Source: Geminisphaera colitermitum TAV2 (lineage in GTDB: Bacteria; Verrucomicrobiota; Verrucomicrobiia; Opitutales; Opitutaceae). Taken from it: DNA of 40,664 bases. The stretch is from contig NZ_ABEA03000039.1 of NCBI RefSeq assembly GCF_000171235.2, positions 1-40,664 of the forward strand, given 5' to 3'. Made by a program: the position numbers and the translations under genes. This document shows positions 6,103 to 14,065 of this stretch, in pieces; position 1 is the stretch's first letter; each line of letters starts with the position of its first letter. Under the pieces are notes generated by a model, which made no database searches, was not told the DNA's origin, and was given only the letters and a program-made list of their open reading frames with translations.

Positions 6103-8082
6103 CTACCGCACCTCCGGCACAATCAACACGCGCAATATCCCCTCGCGCACGGGCTCTGCAAAATCGATTCCCACGCGAGTCCCCGCCGGAGCCTGCCCGG
6201 GCACGATTCCCATGATCGGCTCCTCGCGGACAACCAAACCCACGTGCCTCCCTCCCCCCCCTGCCTCCTCCGCCGCATACGAAATCACCACGCCCTCGCG
6301 TCCCTCGCGCACCACGAACCGCTGCGCCTGCACATCCACCGCCTCCCGCGCCTGTTTGCCGCGCAACACAATCGCCGAGCCAAACGACTGCGGAGCCGCC
6401 CCCGCCCGGAAACGCACCCGGTCCACAATCTCCAGACTCCCTCCCCCCTCGCGTCGAAACACAAACGTCCGCGTCAACCGCTCCAATTCCGGCACATCGT
6501 AGGCGCTCGTCAGATCGATTTCCCAGGCATCCTCCGTATCGGAAAAATCGTTACGCACCGTCACCGCCTTTGCCTTGGCTCCCGTGCGCTGCAACATGCC
6601 TGCCACGCGCGGCACGGGATGCCCGAAGGAATTGAGCACTCCACTCGTATAACGCTTTGAGCTAAACGTGTCCTTCACGTAAGTATCGCCACCCAGGTCG
6701 GTCAGCACACGCCGCCCATTGCACACGACCACAAACGAGCCGAGATCGTTATGATTATGCGGCTGACCGTTGTGCCCGCCCTTGAACGCCGCCGCCAGCC
6801 CGCGCTCCGCCACACTCCGCCGCACGACCAATGCCCCGCCATCAGGAAACCAGTCGCGCAACGGCAAAACACCCGCCACCTTCGCATTCCCCCTGCCTCC
6901 TGTTTTACCCGCCGCCGCCGCCAGGCGTTGCAGCGAGACGTCGAACGCCATCTGGTAAAGCGAACCACGTGCGACATCCGGCGTCCCTGCCGCCGTGCCC
7001 AGCCCGAAGCGAACCGCGATAAAATCCGCCAGCCAGCCCGCCGGCTTTGCCGAAAGCGCAACGTCACTAAAACCCGGATACACCCCGCCCGCGATTTGCC
7101 AGCGCGCCCCAAACTCCGCGATGCGGCGCACCTTGCCCTCCGCCAGCAGATTGACCCTGTCCCCCGTCGCCAGCCGCAACGCCTCCGCCCCCATGATATA
7201 GTGGCCGAAACCATAATTCCAGTAACCCAGCCCCTCATGACAAAACCCATCGTTGCCAAACCCAGCGATGAACCGGCGAGTCCCCGCCTCGAACGCCGCC
7301 GCGAACTCCGCCCGTTCCCGCGCATCGTCCACCAGCAGCAACGCCGCCCCGAGCACGCCCGCATTGCAAACCGCATTCCAGTTGTTGGTTGTGTCCAACC
7401 ACCACCAACCACGCGCATCCCCTGCGCGCACTCGCTCCAGATACGGAGCCAGCACGCGCTCGCGGACCTCGCTCCGTATCCGTTCGCGCACGACAGCCGG
7501 AAGCCGTTCGCCGAGCAGCCAGTCCGCCGTTGCCAGAGACCACGCCCGCATCGACGCGCCCAGATCGACATGCGCCCGCGCGTCGGCGGCGCTGGCGAAC
7601 TGCGCCGAGTGCGCCGTCATCGCCCAAGTCGGCTCGCTAAAGATCGCCGCCAGTTCCGCCTCGATCAACGGCAGGAACCCATTCGCTGCCGTGCCCGAAT
7701 CCGCCAGTCCCTCGGCCAGCGTGAACGTTCGCAACCGCTCCATCCGCGCCTGATAAGGACGCTCGAACGGTTTGCGTTGCCCCGTCTTTTTGAAGTCATC
7801 GTAAAGCTCTGGCGTCAGCGCCGGTATGGGTTCGTCCGCCAGCTTTTTTGCGTTCCGAACGACGTTGTTCACATCGTTCGCGCTCACCCGCCCCCGCCAG
7901 TAATCGCGATCTGCAAACGCCGGCGTGAAACCGGCGCGTGGCGTCGCCGCGATCCACTCGGCAAGCTGCGTGACGCGTGCGGTGTCGGCCACGAAACCGA
8001 CGCGCTCCGGTTGCGCCGCCGACGCGCCCGATGCGACAAATGCGGGACTGCACAAAATCAAACAGCCGAAGAACAATTTCAT
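6103..8082 (-). CDS. Secreted heparinase II/III-like polysaccharide lyase
   Basis: A protein of about 659 residues from the ATG at 8082, chosen because it begins a clear signal peptide (MKLFFGCLILCSPAFVASGASA). The first ~380 residues look like an (alpha/alpha) toroid, with the family-typical NNWNAVCNAGVLGAALLL near residue 232 and the Gly/Tyr-rich stretch EGLGYWNYGFGHYIMGAEAL. A beta-rich heparinase II/III domain follows, with HNGQPHNHNDLGSFVV near residue 440, which carries conserved His/Asn residues. Such enzymes cleave uronic-acid polysaccharides by beta-elimination; the substrate cannot be read from sequence. The gene points the same way as the next secreted gene (8132-9505), 49 bp away, so the two are probably co-transcribed. 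Its stop abuts a palindromic repeat. Confidence 0.83.
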   Translation of the reverse strand: MKLFFGCLILCSPAFVASGASAAQPERVGFVADTARVTQLAEWIAATPRAGFTPAFADRDYWRGRVSANDVNNVVRNAKKLADEPIPALTPELYDDFKKTGQRKPFERPYQARMERLRTFTLAEGLADSGTAANGFLPLIEAELAAIFSEPTWAMTAHSAQFASAADARAHVDLGASMRAWSLATADWLLGERLPAVVRERIRSEVRERVLAPYLERVRAGDARGWWWLDTTNNWNAVCNAGVLGAALLLVDDARERAEFAAAFEAGTRRFIAGFGNDGFCHEGLGYWNYGFGHYIMGAEALRLATGDRVNLLAEGKVRRIAEFGARWQIAGGVYPGFSDVALSAKPAGWLADFIAVRFGLGTAAGTPDVARGSLYQMAFDVSLQRLAAAAGKTGGRGNAKVAGVLPLRDWFPDGGALVVRRSVAERGLAAAFKGGHNGQPHNHNDLGSFVVVCNGRRVLTDLGGDTYVKDTFSSKRYTSGVLNSFGHPVPRVAGMLQRTGAKAKAVTVRNDFSDTEDAWEIDLTSAYDVPELERLTRTFVFRREGGGSLEIVDRVRFRAGAAPQSFGSAIVLRGKQAREAVDVQAQRFVVREGREGVVISYAAEEAGGGGRHVGLVVREEPIMGIVPGQAPAGTRVGIDFAEPVREGILRVLIVPEVR

Positions 8083-8131
8083 CGAAAGCGGGGGAAACAG
8101 TGAAATCACCATTCAGGCATCTTGCCAGTCC

Positions 8132-9505
8132 TCACCTGCCAGTCGATCCCGAACCTGCCAGCGACGGCGACAGAATCTCGCTCCACCACGCACTCACCCA
8201 CGGCCAGCCTTTCACCATTTTCCAATTAACATCGTAGAACCTGCCGTGCGAAAAGCTGCGATATCCGTGCTTCAGCTTGAACAACAGATCCTCCGAGCCG
8301 ACCGTCATGGCGGAACTCAGACCGTCATCCTTGCCCGGAGCCGGCCAAAGCCCGCGCGCATAAAGCGTCACCGCCGTGGCCATGTCGATCGTCCATCCCT
8401 CCCAAACATAGCGTGCGCAACTACGGAAATTGCTGCCCCGTTTTGCCCCCTGCGAAGTAAGAAACTCGTAACACATGCCGCGCCGCCCCTCCCACGGCGA
8501 AACCAGTGGCCTTCCCTCCGTATCCGTATCCAAAATACGTGTAAACTCCCCCTCTCGTCCCGACACCGGCAAGCTCGATTTCACCTCATGCGCGAACATT
8601 TTCCGGGCCAGCTTCGCGTAAATCGGCCAGGGTTGATCGACACGGTGTTGCCCATAAGTGAAAGGATTCCCGCGGACACCGCGACCGGTCCCTGCCTTCG
8701 GATTGTCCGCATAAAAAGGGCCACCCTCCATGAGCACGCGCCGCGTCTCCGGCGAATGCGTCCAGGCGGCGATGATGTTGGTGAAATTCGCGGCGCGCAG
8801 TTTTTCGACAAACGCGTCGAAATCGAATTTCTGGAAAAACGCATCAAGCGTGTCCTGAGTGTCATTAACATCAAAATACCAGCCAGCCGCCATGGCAGCG
8901 GCAACGTAGCCCTCGACGTGATTGGGATTGAAAGTCTTGGCCGTGTTGATGTCGCCATCGATCATGCAGCGGTAGTTGTTGTCGTCATCCACGTTGAAGT
9001 TCGCGGCCACGGCCAGCGCCTGCATCAGGAGATCTGCGCGCGCATGTTCGTCATCCGACAACAGGTTCCAGACAGAGGGCGTGTGCCGCGCGAGCGCGAG
9101 CGTCCAGGCGAAAGGTCCGTGCGTCCAGCCGCCGAGTCCCCCCTGGCATTCGGGCTCCGTGCCTCCTGCAATTATTTTTTGGATACGCGTGGCAACCGCT
9201 TCGTTCAGGTCGGGTGCGTTGGTTGCGGACGTTGCGGAGGGATTGGCATAGGCTGCGAGGGCGAGCGTGTGGAGCGCGCAGGTCTGGTCGATCTCGCGGT
9301 AACGCTTCTGGAATTTATAACGCCAGACGGGCGCGGGTTGCGCGAGTGCCTGCGCGATCACGTCGTCGGAAAACTTCACGACAGGACGGATGTTTCCGTC
9401 ATTCGCCGTGAGAACCGCGGGGATGAAAACCGCCAGCATCGCGGAGGCGGCGGACGTTGCGAGAAGACGGCGAAGGTTGTTTTTGTAAATAATTGATGCA
9501 TTCAT
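8132..9505 (-). CDS. Secreted protein of unknown function, probable helical-toroid glycan enzyme
   Basis: 457 residues. The start at 9505 gives a signal peptide (NNLRRLLATSAASAMLAVFIPAVLTA). A start at 9550 would read through the G13 tract and is rejected. I do not recognise a named family. The body is helical and rich in Trp and His, with segments such as CQGGLGGWTHGPFAWTLALA, MIDGDINTAKTFNPNHVEGY and SPWEGRRGMCYEFLTSQGA, reminiscent of (alpha/alpha)-barrel glycan hydrolases and lyases. It precedes the heparinase-like gene in the same direction, which suggests a shared polysaccharide substrate. The leader carries a G13 plus GA-repeat tract 16-40 bases upstream of the ATG. Confidence is high that it is a gene and low on function. 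Confidence 0.75.
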   Translation of the reverse strand: MNASIIYKNNLRRLLATSAASAMLAVFIPAVLTANDGNIRPVVKFSDDVIAQALAQPAPVWRYKFQKRYREIDQTCALHTLALAAYANPSATSATNAPDLNEAVATRIQKIIAGGTEPECQGGLGGWTHGPFAWTLALARHTPSVWNLLSDDEHARADLLMQALAVAANFNVDDDNNYRCMIDGDINTAKTFNPNHVEGYVAAAMAAGWYFDVNDTQDTLDAFFQKFDFDAFVEKLRAANFTNIIAAWTHSPETRRVLMEGGPFYADNPKAGTGRGVRGNPFTYGQHRVDQPWPIYAKLARKMFAHEVKSSLPVSGREGEFTRILDTDTEGRPLVSPWEGRRGMCYEFLTSQGAKRGSNFRSCARYVWEGWTIDMATAVTLYARGLWPAPGKDDGLSSAMTVGSEDLLFKLKHGYRSFSHGRFYDVNWKMVKGWPWVSAWWSEILSPSLAGSGSTGR

Positions 9506-9520
9506 TTTTGCATGAAACTC

Positions 9521-9545
9521 GGGGGGGGGGGGGAGAGAGAGAGAG
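9521..9545. repeat. G13 plus (GA)n compound microsatellite in the leader of the 8132-9505 gene
   Basis: Thirteen G (9521-9533) are followed by AGAGAGAGAGAG. On the minus strand this is a pyrimidine tract ending about 15 bases before the ATG at 9505. Length change here would alter the ribosome-binding region or promoter spacing of the secreted protein without changing its coding frame. Confidence 0.85.
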
Positions 9546-9550
9546 AACAT

Positions 9551-10306
9551 TCAAGGCGACGGCGGATTATTCCAATCCGCCCACAATTTGTTCCATTCGT
9601 CCTTGGTGCCATTGCCGACGTTCAGGCTTTTCACATGCCAGTCAAAAAAGAGGACGTTGCGGTAGCTGCCGTGTATCGGTTTTTCCGGGATTGTAGTGAA
9701 ACTATTGATACCTTGGTCAATGTCCCACACGGCGCGCATGCGGGACGGCGTGGGCAGATGCTCCCACAAGCCAGGTGGTTTTTTAGGATTGTTGTCGGAG
9801 TCCACCCCGGCGTTTGCGTCTCCGAAACTGTATTTTGTCTGCCCGTCAACGGTGTAGGAACTGCTGATGCCAAAAAAACGGGTGTCACTGGATTGCCCGC
9901 TCTTTTTGAACCAGCCGGGACAGGCAAAAACCTCGGAGCGCCTGGACACACCAGCGGCAATGCGCGGCATTCCCATGTAGTGATAAATGTAAGAGCCAAG
10001 GTGCCCGTTGTCGCCGCTGCCTTTGTAGTAGCACGTCATGCTCGAGTAAAGCGGACCGGGCAGCATGCCCTTGTTTTCGGTGACAAACGCGGCAAGACCG
10101 ATGCTCATTTGCCGCAGGTTGGAAACGCAAGTAACGCGCTTGGCGGCCACGCGCACCCGGGCTGTCACCGGGAGAATGATCGCAGCCAGAATGCCGATAA
10201 TCACGATGACCGTGAGCAATTCGACTAGCGTAAATCCCTGATTAATACGGCGGTTAAATTTACCATGAGGAGAACGGGAGGGGGAAAGAAATGCGCGGGG
10301 AATCAT
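9551..10306 (-). CDS. Type II secretion-type pseudopilin / prepilin-like protein
   Basis: 251 residues from the ATG at 10306. A basic leader ends at the prepilin-peptidase site (INQ-G then FTLVELLTVIVIIGILAAI), giving the N-methylated Phe and the hydrophobic pilin helix. The globular part has NLRQMSIGLAAFVTENKG, a Cys-containing loop (VFACPGWFKKS) and a C-terminal FFDWHVKSLN, as in the prepilin-like proteins that are abundant in Verrucomicrobiota and Planctomycetes. Their role is unclear; many are encoded beside sugar-degradation genes. It is transcribed divergently from the LacI-type gene with only 63 bp between starts, so that regulator may control it. A longer upstream frame (to 10693) overlaps the regulator and is not credible. 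Confidence 0.85.
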   Translation of the reverse strand: MIPRAFLSPSRSPHGKFNRRINQGFTLVELLTVIVIIGILAAIILPVTARVRVAAKRVTCVSNLRQMSIGLAAFVTENKGMLPGPLYSSMTCYYKGSGDNGHLGSYIYHYMGMPRIAAGVSRRSEVFACPGWFKKSGQSSDTRFFGISSSYTVDGQTKYSFGDANAGVDSDNNPKKPPGLWEHLPTPSRMRAVWDIDQGINSFTTIPEKPIHGSYRNVLFFDWHVKSLNVGNGTKDEWNKLWADWNNPPSP

Positions 10307-10356
10307 AGCGGAAATGAAACAAGCGAGTTTATTCTGGTTTAGCGATCTCGCGCTTG

Positions 10357-10370
10357 TTATCTCAGGATAA
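10357..10370. promoter_or_regulatory. Candidate operator TTATCTCAGGATAA at the LacI-type start
   Basis: TTATC and GATAA are inverted arms around TCAG. The site's last base is the A of the regulator's ATG, and it lies between the divergent pilin and regulator genes. Its exact reverse complement occurs at 11408-11421, at the other end of the regulator gene. Binding by the encoded LacI-family protein is inferred. The site lacks the central CG typical of that family. Confidence 0.55.
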
Positions 10371-11416
10371 TGAAAACCGCCCAAAATTCGCTTCCCCGCG
10401 TCACGCACAAGGATATTGCCCGGAAAATGGGTGTTCACCGCACCACGGTTTCGATGGCATTGCGCGGGCATCCCGGCATCCCGCCAGAGACACGCGAGCG
10501 GGTTGAGAAGCTGGCCGCCGAGATGGGTTACGCGCCCGACCCGATGCTTTCGGCGCTTTCGGCATATCGCAGTTCGCGCCGCCCCGCCGCCTTCCAAGGC
10601 ACGCTCGCCTGGATCGTCAACTCCTCCGGCAACCACTCCTTGCGCCAATGGAAAAGTTACCGCGATGGAGCCGAAGCCAGCGCGCGGCGGCACGGTTTTT
10701 CGATGGAGACGCTGGACATGAACACTCCCGATATGACACCCGCCAGACTGGCGAAGATGTTGCGCGCGCGTTCCATCTCGGGGCTTCTCCTATGCCCGCA
10801 GCCGCGCGCCCGCATCACGCTTGATTTTCCGTGGGAGGATTTTTCGGCGGTGACGTTTGGATACACGCTGGCGCAGCCCTGCCTGCACACCGTGGTGCCC
10901 GCCCAGTATCGCAACCTCACGCGCATCATGCGCGAACTCCTGCGCCGCGGCTACCGCCGCATCGGACTGGCGCTGCACGACAAACACAACGCCCGCACGG
11001 ATCACAACTACCTCGGCGCCTGGTATGCCGAGAGCCACTTCCTGGCCTCGCGGATCGAACCCTTGCTCTTCGATACCTGGCCCGACTACCGCAAACAGCT
11101 CGAAGTCTGGTTGCGCAAGTGGCGTCCCGACGCCATTATTTCCGGCGCACCCCAGATCATGACCCACCTTGACAACATCGGCATGGCCGTGCCGGAGGAC
11201 GTGGCCGTTGCCTGCACCACCCTTGGATTCTTCGAGGGCAACGATGATTCGGCGATCGCAGGGATTAACGAAGAGTCGGGTTACGTTGGCGAAGTCGCGG
11301 CCGATTTCCTCGTCGCCATGATGCAACGCGGCGAACGCGGCATCCCCGGCAATCCGCAACGCATCCACGTCGAGGGGACTTGGTTCGAAGGCAAAACCGT
11401 ACGCCCGTTATCCTGA
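10370..11416 (+). CDS. LacI-family transcriptional regulator
   Basis: 348 residues. The N-terminal helix-turn-helix reads VTHKDIARKMGVHRTTVSMALRG (about residues 11-33), followed by the hinge helix region PETRERVEKLAAEMGY. The periplasmic-binding-protein-like sensor domain follows, with GLLLCPQPRARITLDFPWEDF, RRGYRRIGLAL near residue 190, and a final domain ending in the family-typical GEVAADFLVAMMQRGERGIPGNPQRIHVEGTW split over two segments. It probably represses local carbohydrate genes until a sugar effector binds. Candidate sites lie exactly over its start and just past its stop. It is divergent from the pseudopilin and upstream of the PEP-CTERM gene. ATG at 10370 gives a normal N-terminus. 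Confidence 0.92.
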   Translation: MKTAQNSLPRVTHKDIARKMGVHRTTVSMALRGHPGIPPETRERVEKLAAEMGYAPDPMLSALSAYRSSRRPAAFQGTLAWIVNSSGNHSLRQWKSYRDGAEASARRHGFSMETLDMNTPDMTPARLAKMLRARSISGLLLCPQPRARITLDFPWEDFSAVTFGYTLAQPCLHTVVPAQYRNLTRIMRELLRRGYRRIGLALHDKHNARTDHNYLGAWYAESHFLASRIEPLLFDTWPDYRKQLEVWLRKWRPDAIISGAPQIMTHLDNIGMAVPEDVAVACTTLGFFEGNDDSAIAGINEESGYVGEVAADFLVAMMQRGERGIPGNPQRIHVEGTWFEGKTVRPLS

Positions 11417-11421
11417 GATAA
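11408..11421. promoter_or_regulatory. Candidate operator TTATCCTGAGATAA at the end of the LacI-type gene
   Basis: Exact reverse complement of the site at 10357-10370. It covers the regulator's stop codon (TGA at 11414-11416) and lies 64 bp before the start of the PEP-CTERM gene at 11485. It is therefore positioned to control that gene. Confidence 0.55.
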
Positions 11422-11484
11422 TGGCAAGAAGATTGTGTGGGAGCCTTGGGGGAGATGTTTCTGTCTCAAGCAACCCGCACACCC

Positions 11485-12303
11485 ATGAAAACACCCAAGT
11501 TCGCCAAAACAAAAACCCTGCCTGCAACGCTCGTGGCATTCGCCACCTTCCTCGCCCTCGGAAGTTCCCTTCACGCCGCCGATACGCCCGTCAATCTCGT
11601 CCAGTGGACGTTTGGTTCCAATCTCAACCCCTATTCGGTCTCGTCTGGAATCGTCGCCCCCAGCTTTTATGCGAGACCCAAAGGCAACATCGTCGGTGCA
11701 GGAACCAGCAACACCTGCGGGTTATCGGTTTTCGAGCGTGGAGCAACGGATTCAAATCTCAGGACATCCACCTCTGCCTGGGGTGGTGGTGGTTCCAACC
11801 CGACTTTTAGTCTGACAACGGCAACGGCCAGGGAAAATTACTTTGAATTTGTGATCACTCCGAAAGCGGATTACCAAGTCACGCTGGATTCCATTGATTT
11901 CAAGTCGATGGCAGTCATCGACCCTCAAGGAAGAGACACCGTAAAGCATCTCGGTTTCTGGTTGGTATCCTCAAGTGACGGTTTCGGCACCGATAGCGGC
12001 ACCCTCCTTGCCTCCGGTTACTACAAAGACGGTGACACGGATAGCACGCTGCAACTGGGCTCGGCCAACTATGTCAATTATTCCATCACGTCTTTTGCCG
12101 GCACCGTTCTTACGCCCGGAGAATCCGTTACCTTCCGCTTCTACGTGCAGGCCTCCAGCACCTATTCTTACGTTTATTTCGACAATCTCGTCGTTACCGG
12201 ATCGGTCGCACCGTGGGCAGCGCCTGCCGTCCCGGAACCCACCACCTGCGCCGTGCTCATCGGCATCCTCGCTCTCGCCATCGCGACCCTTCGTCGCCGC
12301 TAG
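11485..12303 (+). CDS. PEP-CTERM sorting-domain protein, secreted
   Basis: 272 residues from the ATG at 11485, chosen because it opens a signal peptide (LPATLVAFATFLALGSSLHAA). The body is a beta-rich, Ser/Thr/Gly-rich domain without recognised catalytic motifs; FEFVITPKADYQVTLDSIDF and VTFRFYVQASSTYSYVYFDN suggest a jelly-roll-like fold. The C-terminus is a canonical PEP-CTERM tail: VPEPTTCA, a hydrophobic segment and the basic end TLRRR. Exosortase cleaves and sorts such proteins to the cell surface. A candidate LacI-type operator lies 64 bp upstream. The TAG stop is the first three bases of a MITE-like element, so the natural stop may have been changed by insertion. Confidence 0.85.
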   Translation: MKTPKFAKTKTLPATLVAFATFLALGSSLHAADTPVNLVQWTFGSNLNPYSVSSGIVAPSFYARPKGNIVGAGTSNTCGLSVFERGATDSNLRTSTSAWGGGGSNPTFSLTTATARENYFEFVITPKADYQVTLDSIDFKSMAVIDPQGRDTVKHLGFWLVSSSDGFGTDSGTLLASGYYKDGDTDSTLQLGSANYVNYSITSFAGTVLTPGESVTFRFYVQASSTYSYVYFDNLVVTGSVAPWAAPAVPEPTTCAVLIGILALAIATLRRR

Positions 12304-12479
12304 AGCATTTTACTCAAAACTGTAGTCGTTGTCTTAACGGTAGGGAGGCCTCTCCGAGGCCTCCGAAACCACGTTCCAACTACCTATGAGTTTCGCTTCC
12401 TCACACTATGCTCACGGAGGCCTCGGAGAGGCCTCCCTACCAGTTAGGTAATGGCTACAGATTTATTTAAAATGCTCTA
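12301..12479. mobile_element. MITE-like element with 12-bp terminal repeats, copy 1 (179 bp)
   Basis: Perfect terminal inverted repeats TAGAGCATTTTA (12301-12312) and TAAAATGCTCTA (12468-12479). Just inside are GTAGTCGTTGTCTTAAC and, inverted, a related sequence, then a longer inverted arm GGTAGGGAGGCCTCTCCGAG (from 12341). There is no coding capacity. The TA at each outer edge could be the target duplication of an IS630/mariner-type transposase. A second copy lies at 16273-16524. Confidence 0.8.
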
Positions 12480-12489
12480 ATTTAACGGA

Positions 12490-12561
12490 GGAGCGGCGGT
12501 TTCCAACCGCCGAAACTGGAGCAGATGCTGGCACCACCCGGCGGTTGGAAACCGCCGCTCC
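12490..12561. repeat. Palindromic repeat before the MFS gene
   Basis: Arms 12490-12512 and 12539-12561 are perfect inverted repeats of 23 bp built on GGCGGTTTCCAACCGCC, which is itself palindromic. The loop is about 26 bases. The repeat directly precedes the MFS transporter gene. A TTG within the right arm (12545) is in frame with that gene. Confidence 0.85.
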
Positions 12562-12583
12562 GCTCCCCCTCCCCCCCTCACCG

Positions 12584-14038
12584 ATGCCCGCACCGCACAC
12601 ACCTCGCCTGCCGCCCGCAGCCGCCTCCGACGCCGCCGTTGCCGTTGCCGAATCCCCCGCCATCGCACCCGCGCCCGCCGAGCCGAAAAAAATCTGGCGC
12701 GTCGGCACCCTCACTTACACTACAGGCGGTCTGATCGTGCTGTTTTGCTGGCTGCTCTTTGGCGACTTCTCGTGGTCCATGCGCGACCGTTCAGTCGGGC
12801 CGATGGCCCACTGGTATCTGAATCACCTCAAGGTTCCCAATTATCTCTTCGCCCTGCTGCTCGGCTCGTTTCCCGCGCTTATCAGCGTCGTGCTCAGTCC
12901 CATTATCAGCGTAAAGTCGGACCGCTGCCGCAGCCGCTGGGGACGCCGCATCCCGTTCCTGCTCGTGACAACGCCAATCGCCGCCCTCGGCATGATCGGC
13001 GTCGCCATCACGCCCATCATCGCGCGCTGGACGCACACCAACCTCTTCCCCGAACAAAACGAAATGGTGGTCGCGGTCGTGTGCTTTGGTATCTTCTGGG
13101 CCGCCTTCGAATTTGCCACCATCGCCGGTCACTCGGTCTTTGGCGGACTCATCAACGATGTAGTTCCGCGTCCACTACTCGGGCGTTTTTACGGACTCTT
13201 CCGCGCCGTGAGCCTGATCGACGGCGTGATCTTCAACTACTGGATCATGGGCAAGGTGCCCGACCACTTCACACTCATCCTTACCATCATCGGCGTGTTC
13301 TACGGCACGGCCTTTCTCTGGGTTTGCTTCAAGGTGAAGGAAGGCACCTATCCCCCCCCTCCCCCCCCCGCGCCCGCCGCGAAGGCGGGACAAAAGGCCG
13401 GCGGCTTTTTTCGGGAGACAAAACGCTACTGCAAGGAATGCTTCACCAACCCGTATTATCTCGCGATCTTCCTGCTCCTGAAAATCGCGCTGATGTCCTT
13501 CGGCCCGATCAACATGTTTGCGATCCCCTACGCGCGCAGCCTCGGCGTGAGCATGGACACCTACGGGAAATGCGTCTCGCTCTCCTTCGTCATCTCGCTC
13601 TGCCTCACCTGGTTTCTCGGCTGGGCGGCGGACGTTTTTCATCCCCTGCGCATGGCCATCGGTTCGCTGGCGGCATACCTGCTCCTGATGATTCTGGGCG
13701 TGTGCTGCGTCAGCACCGCCAACGGCTTTTTGGCCGCGTGGGTGGCGCACAGCGTCATTTCCGGCTGCTACTACACGAGCGCGGCCTCACTCGCGCAACG
13801 CCTCTTCCCGCGCGGACGTTTCGCACAATTTTCCTCGGCGGTCGGCATCTTCACCGCCGCCGCCAGCATTACATTCAGCCCGCTCGTCGGCCTCCTGATT
13901 GATCGGACGGGCGGTGTCTATCGCTATACTTTCGTGGTCGCCGCCGTGGTGACCACGCTGGCGCTGGTGGCCGGCTTTTACGTCCACGGCAAATTCATGA
14001 AACTTGGCGGCCCGAAAAATTATGTGCCGCCCGAATAG
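12584..14038 (+). CDS. Major facilitator superfamily transporter (sugar/glycoside type)
   Basis: 484 residues from the ATG at 12584. The frame is open back to a TTG at 12545, but that lies in a palindromic repeat. An Ala/Pro-rich cytoplasmic lead is followed by about twelve membrane segments in two halves, for example LIVLFCWLLFGDFSW, FALLLGSFPALISVVLSPII and VVCFGIFWAAFEFA. The loop SVKSDRCRSRWGRRIPFLL matches the R-x-R-WGRR-IPF signature seen in GPH/sugar-type carriers. The central loop carries an in-frame C8-T-C9 tract encoding polyproline. It probably imports a sugar or oligosaccharide released by the neighbouring secreted enzymes; the substrate is unknown. It ends 28 bp before the dehydrogenase gene, so the two are likely co-transcribed. 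Confidence 0.87.
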   Translation: MPAPHTPRLPPAAASDAAVAVAESPAIAPAPAEPKKIWRVGTLTYTTGGLIVLFCWLLFGDFSWSMRDRSVGPMAHWYLNHLKVPNYLFALLLGSFPALISVVLSPIISVKSDRCRSRWGRRIPFLLVTTPIAALGMIGVAITPIIARWTHTNLFPEQNEMVVAVVCFGIFWAAFEFATIAGHSVFGGLINDVVPRPLLGRFYGLFRAVSLIDGVIFNYWIMGKVPDHFTLILTIIGVFYGTAFLWVCFKVKEGTYPPPPPPAPAAKAGQKAGGFFRETKRYCKECFTNPYYLAIFLLLKIALMSFGPINMFAIPYARSLGVSMDTYGKCVSLSFVISLCLTWFLGWAADVFHPLRMAIGSLAAYLLLMILGVCCVSTANGFLAAWVAHSVISGCYYTSAASLAQRLFPRGRFAQFSSAVGIFTAAASITFSPLVGLLIDRTGGVYRYTFVVAAVVTTLALVAGFYVHGKFMKLGGPKNYVPPE

Positions 14039-14065
14039 ACCCGCCGAAACGCACCTGTAAATCTA

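Noticed and set aside
6751-9496. Long plus-strand frames opposite the heparinase-like and unknown secreted genes
   Set aside because: They are Arg/Pro-rich shadows without a start context or domain; the minus strand has signal peptides and motifs.
10307-10693. N-terminal extension of the pseudopilin frame
   Set aside because: It lies opposite the LacI-type gene and would bury the prepilin leader, which must be near the N-terminus.
11421-11810. 129-codon frame starting at the second candidate operator
   Set aside because: It overlaps the PEP-CTERM gene in another frame and shows no features; it is open only by chance.
12301-12479. Rho-independent terminator for the PEP-CTERM gene
   Set aside because: The hairpins belong to a dispersed element with terminal repeats and lack a T-run directly after a stem; any termination would be secondary.
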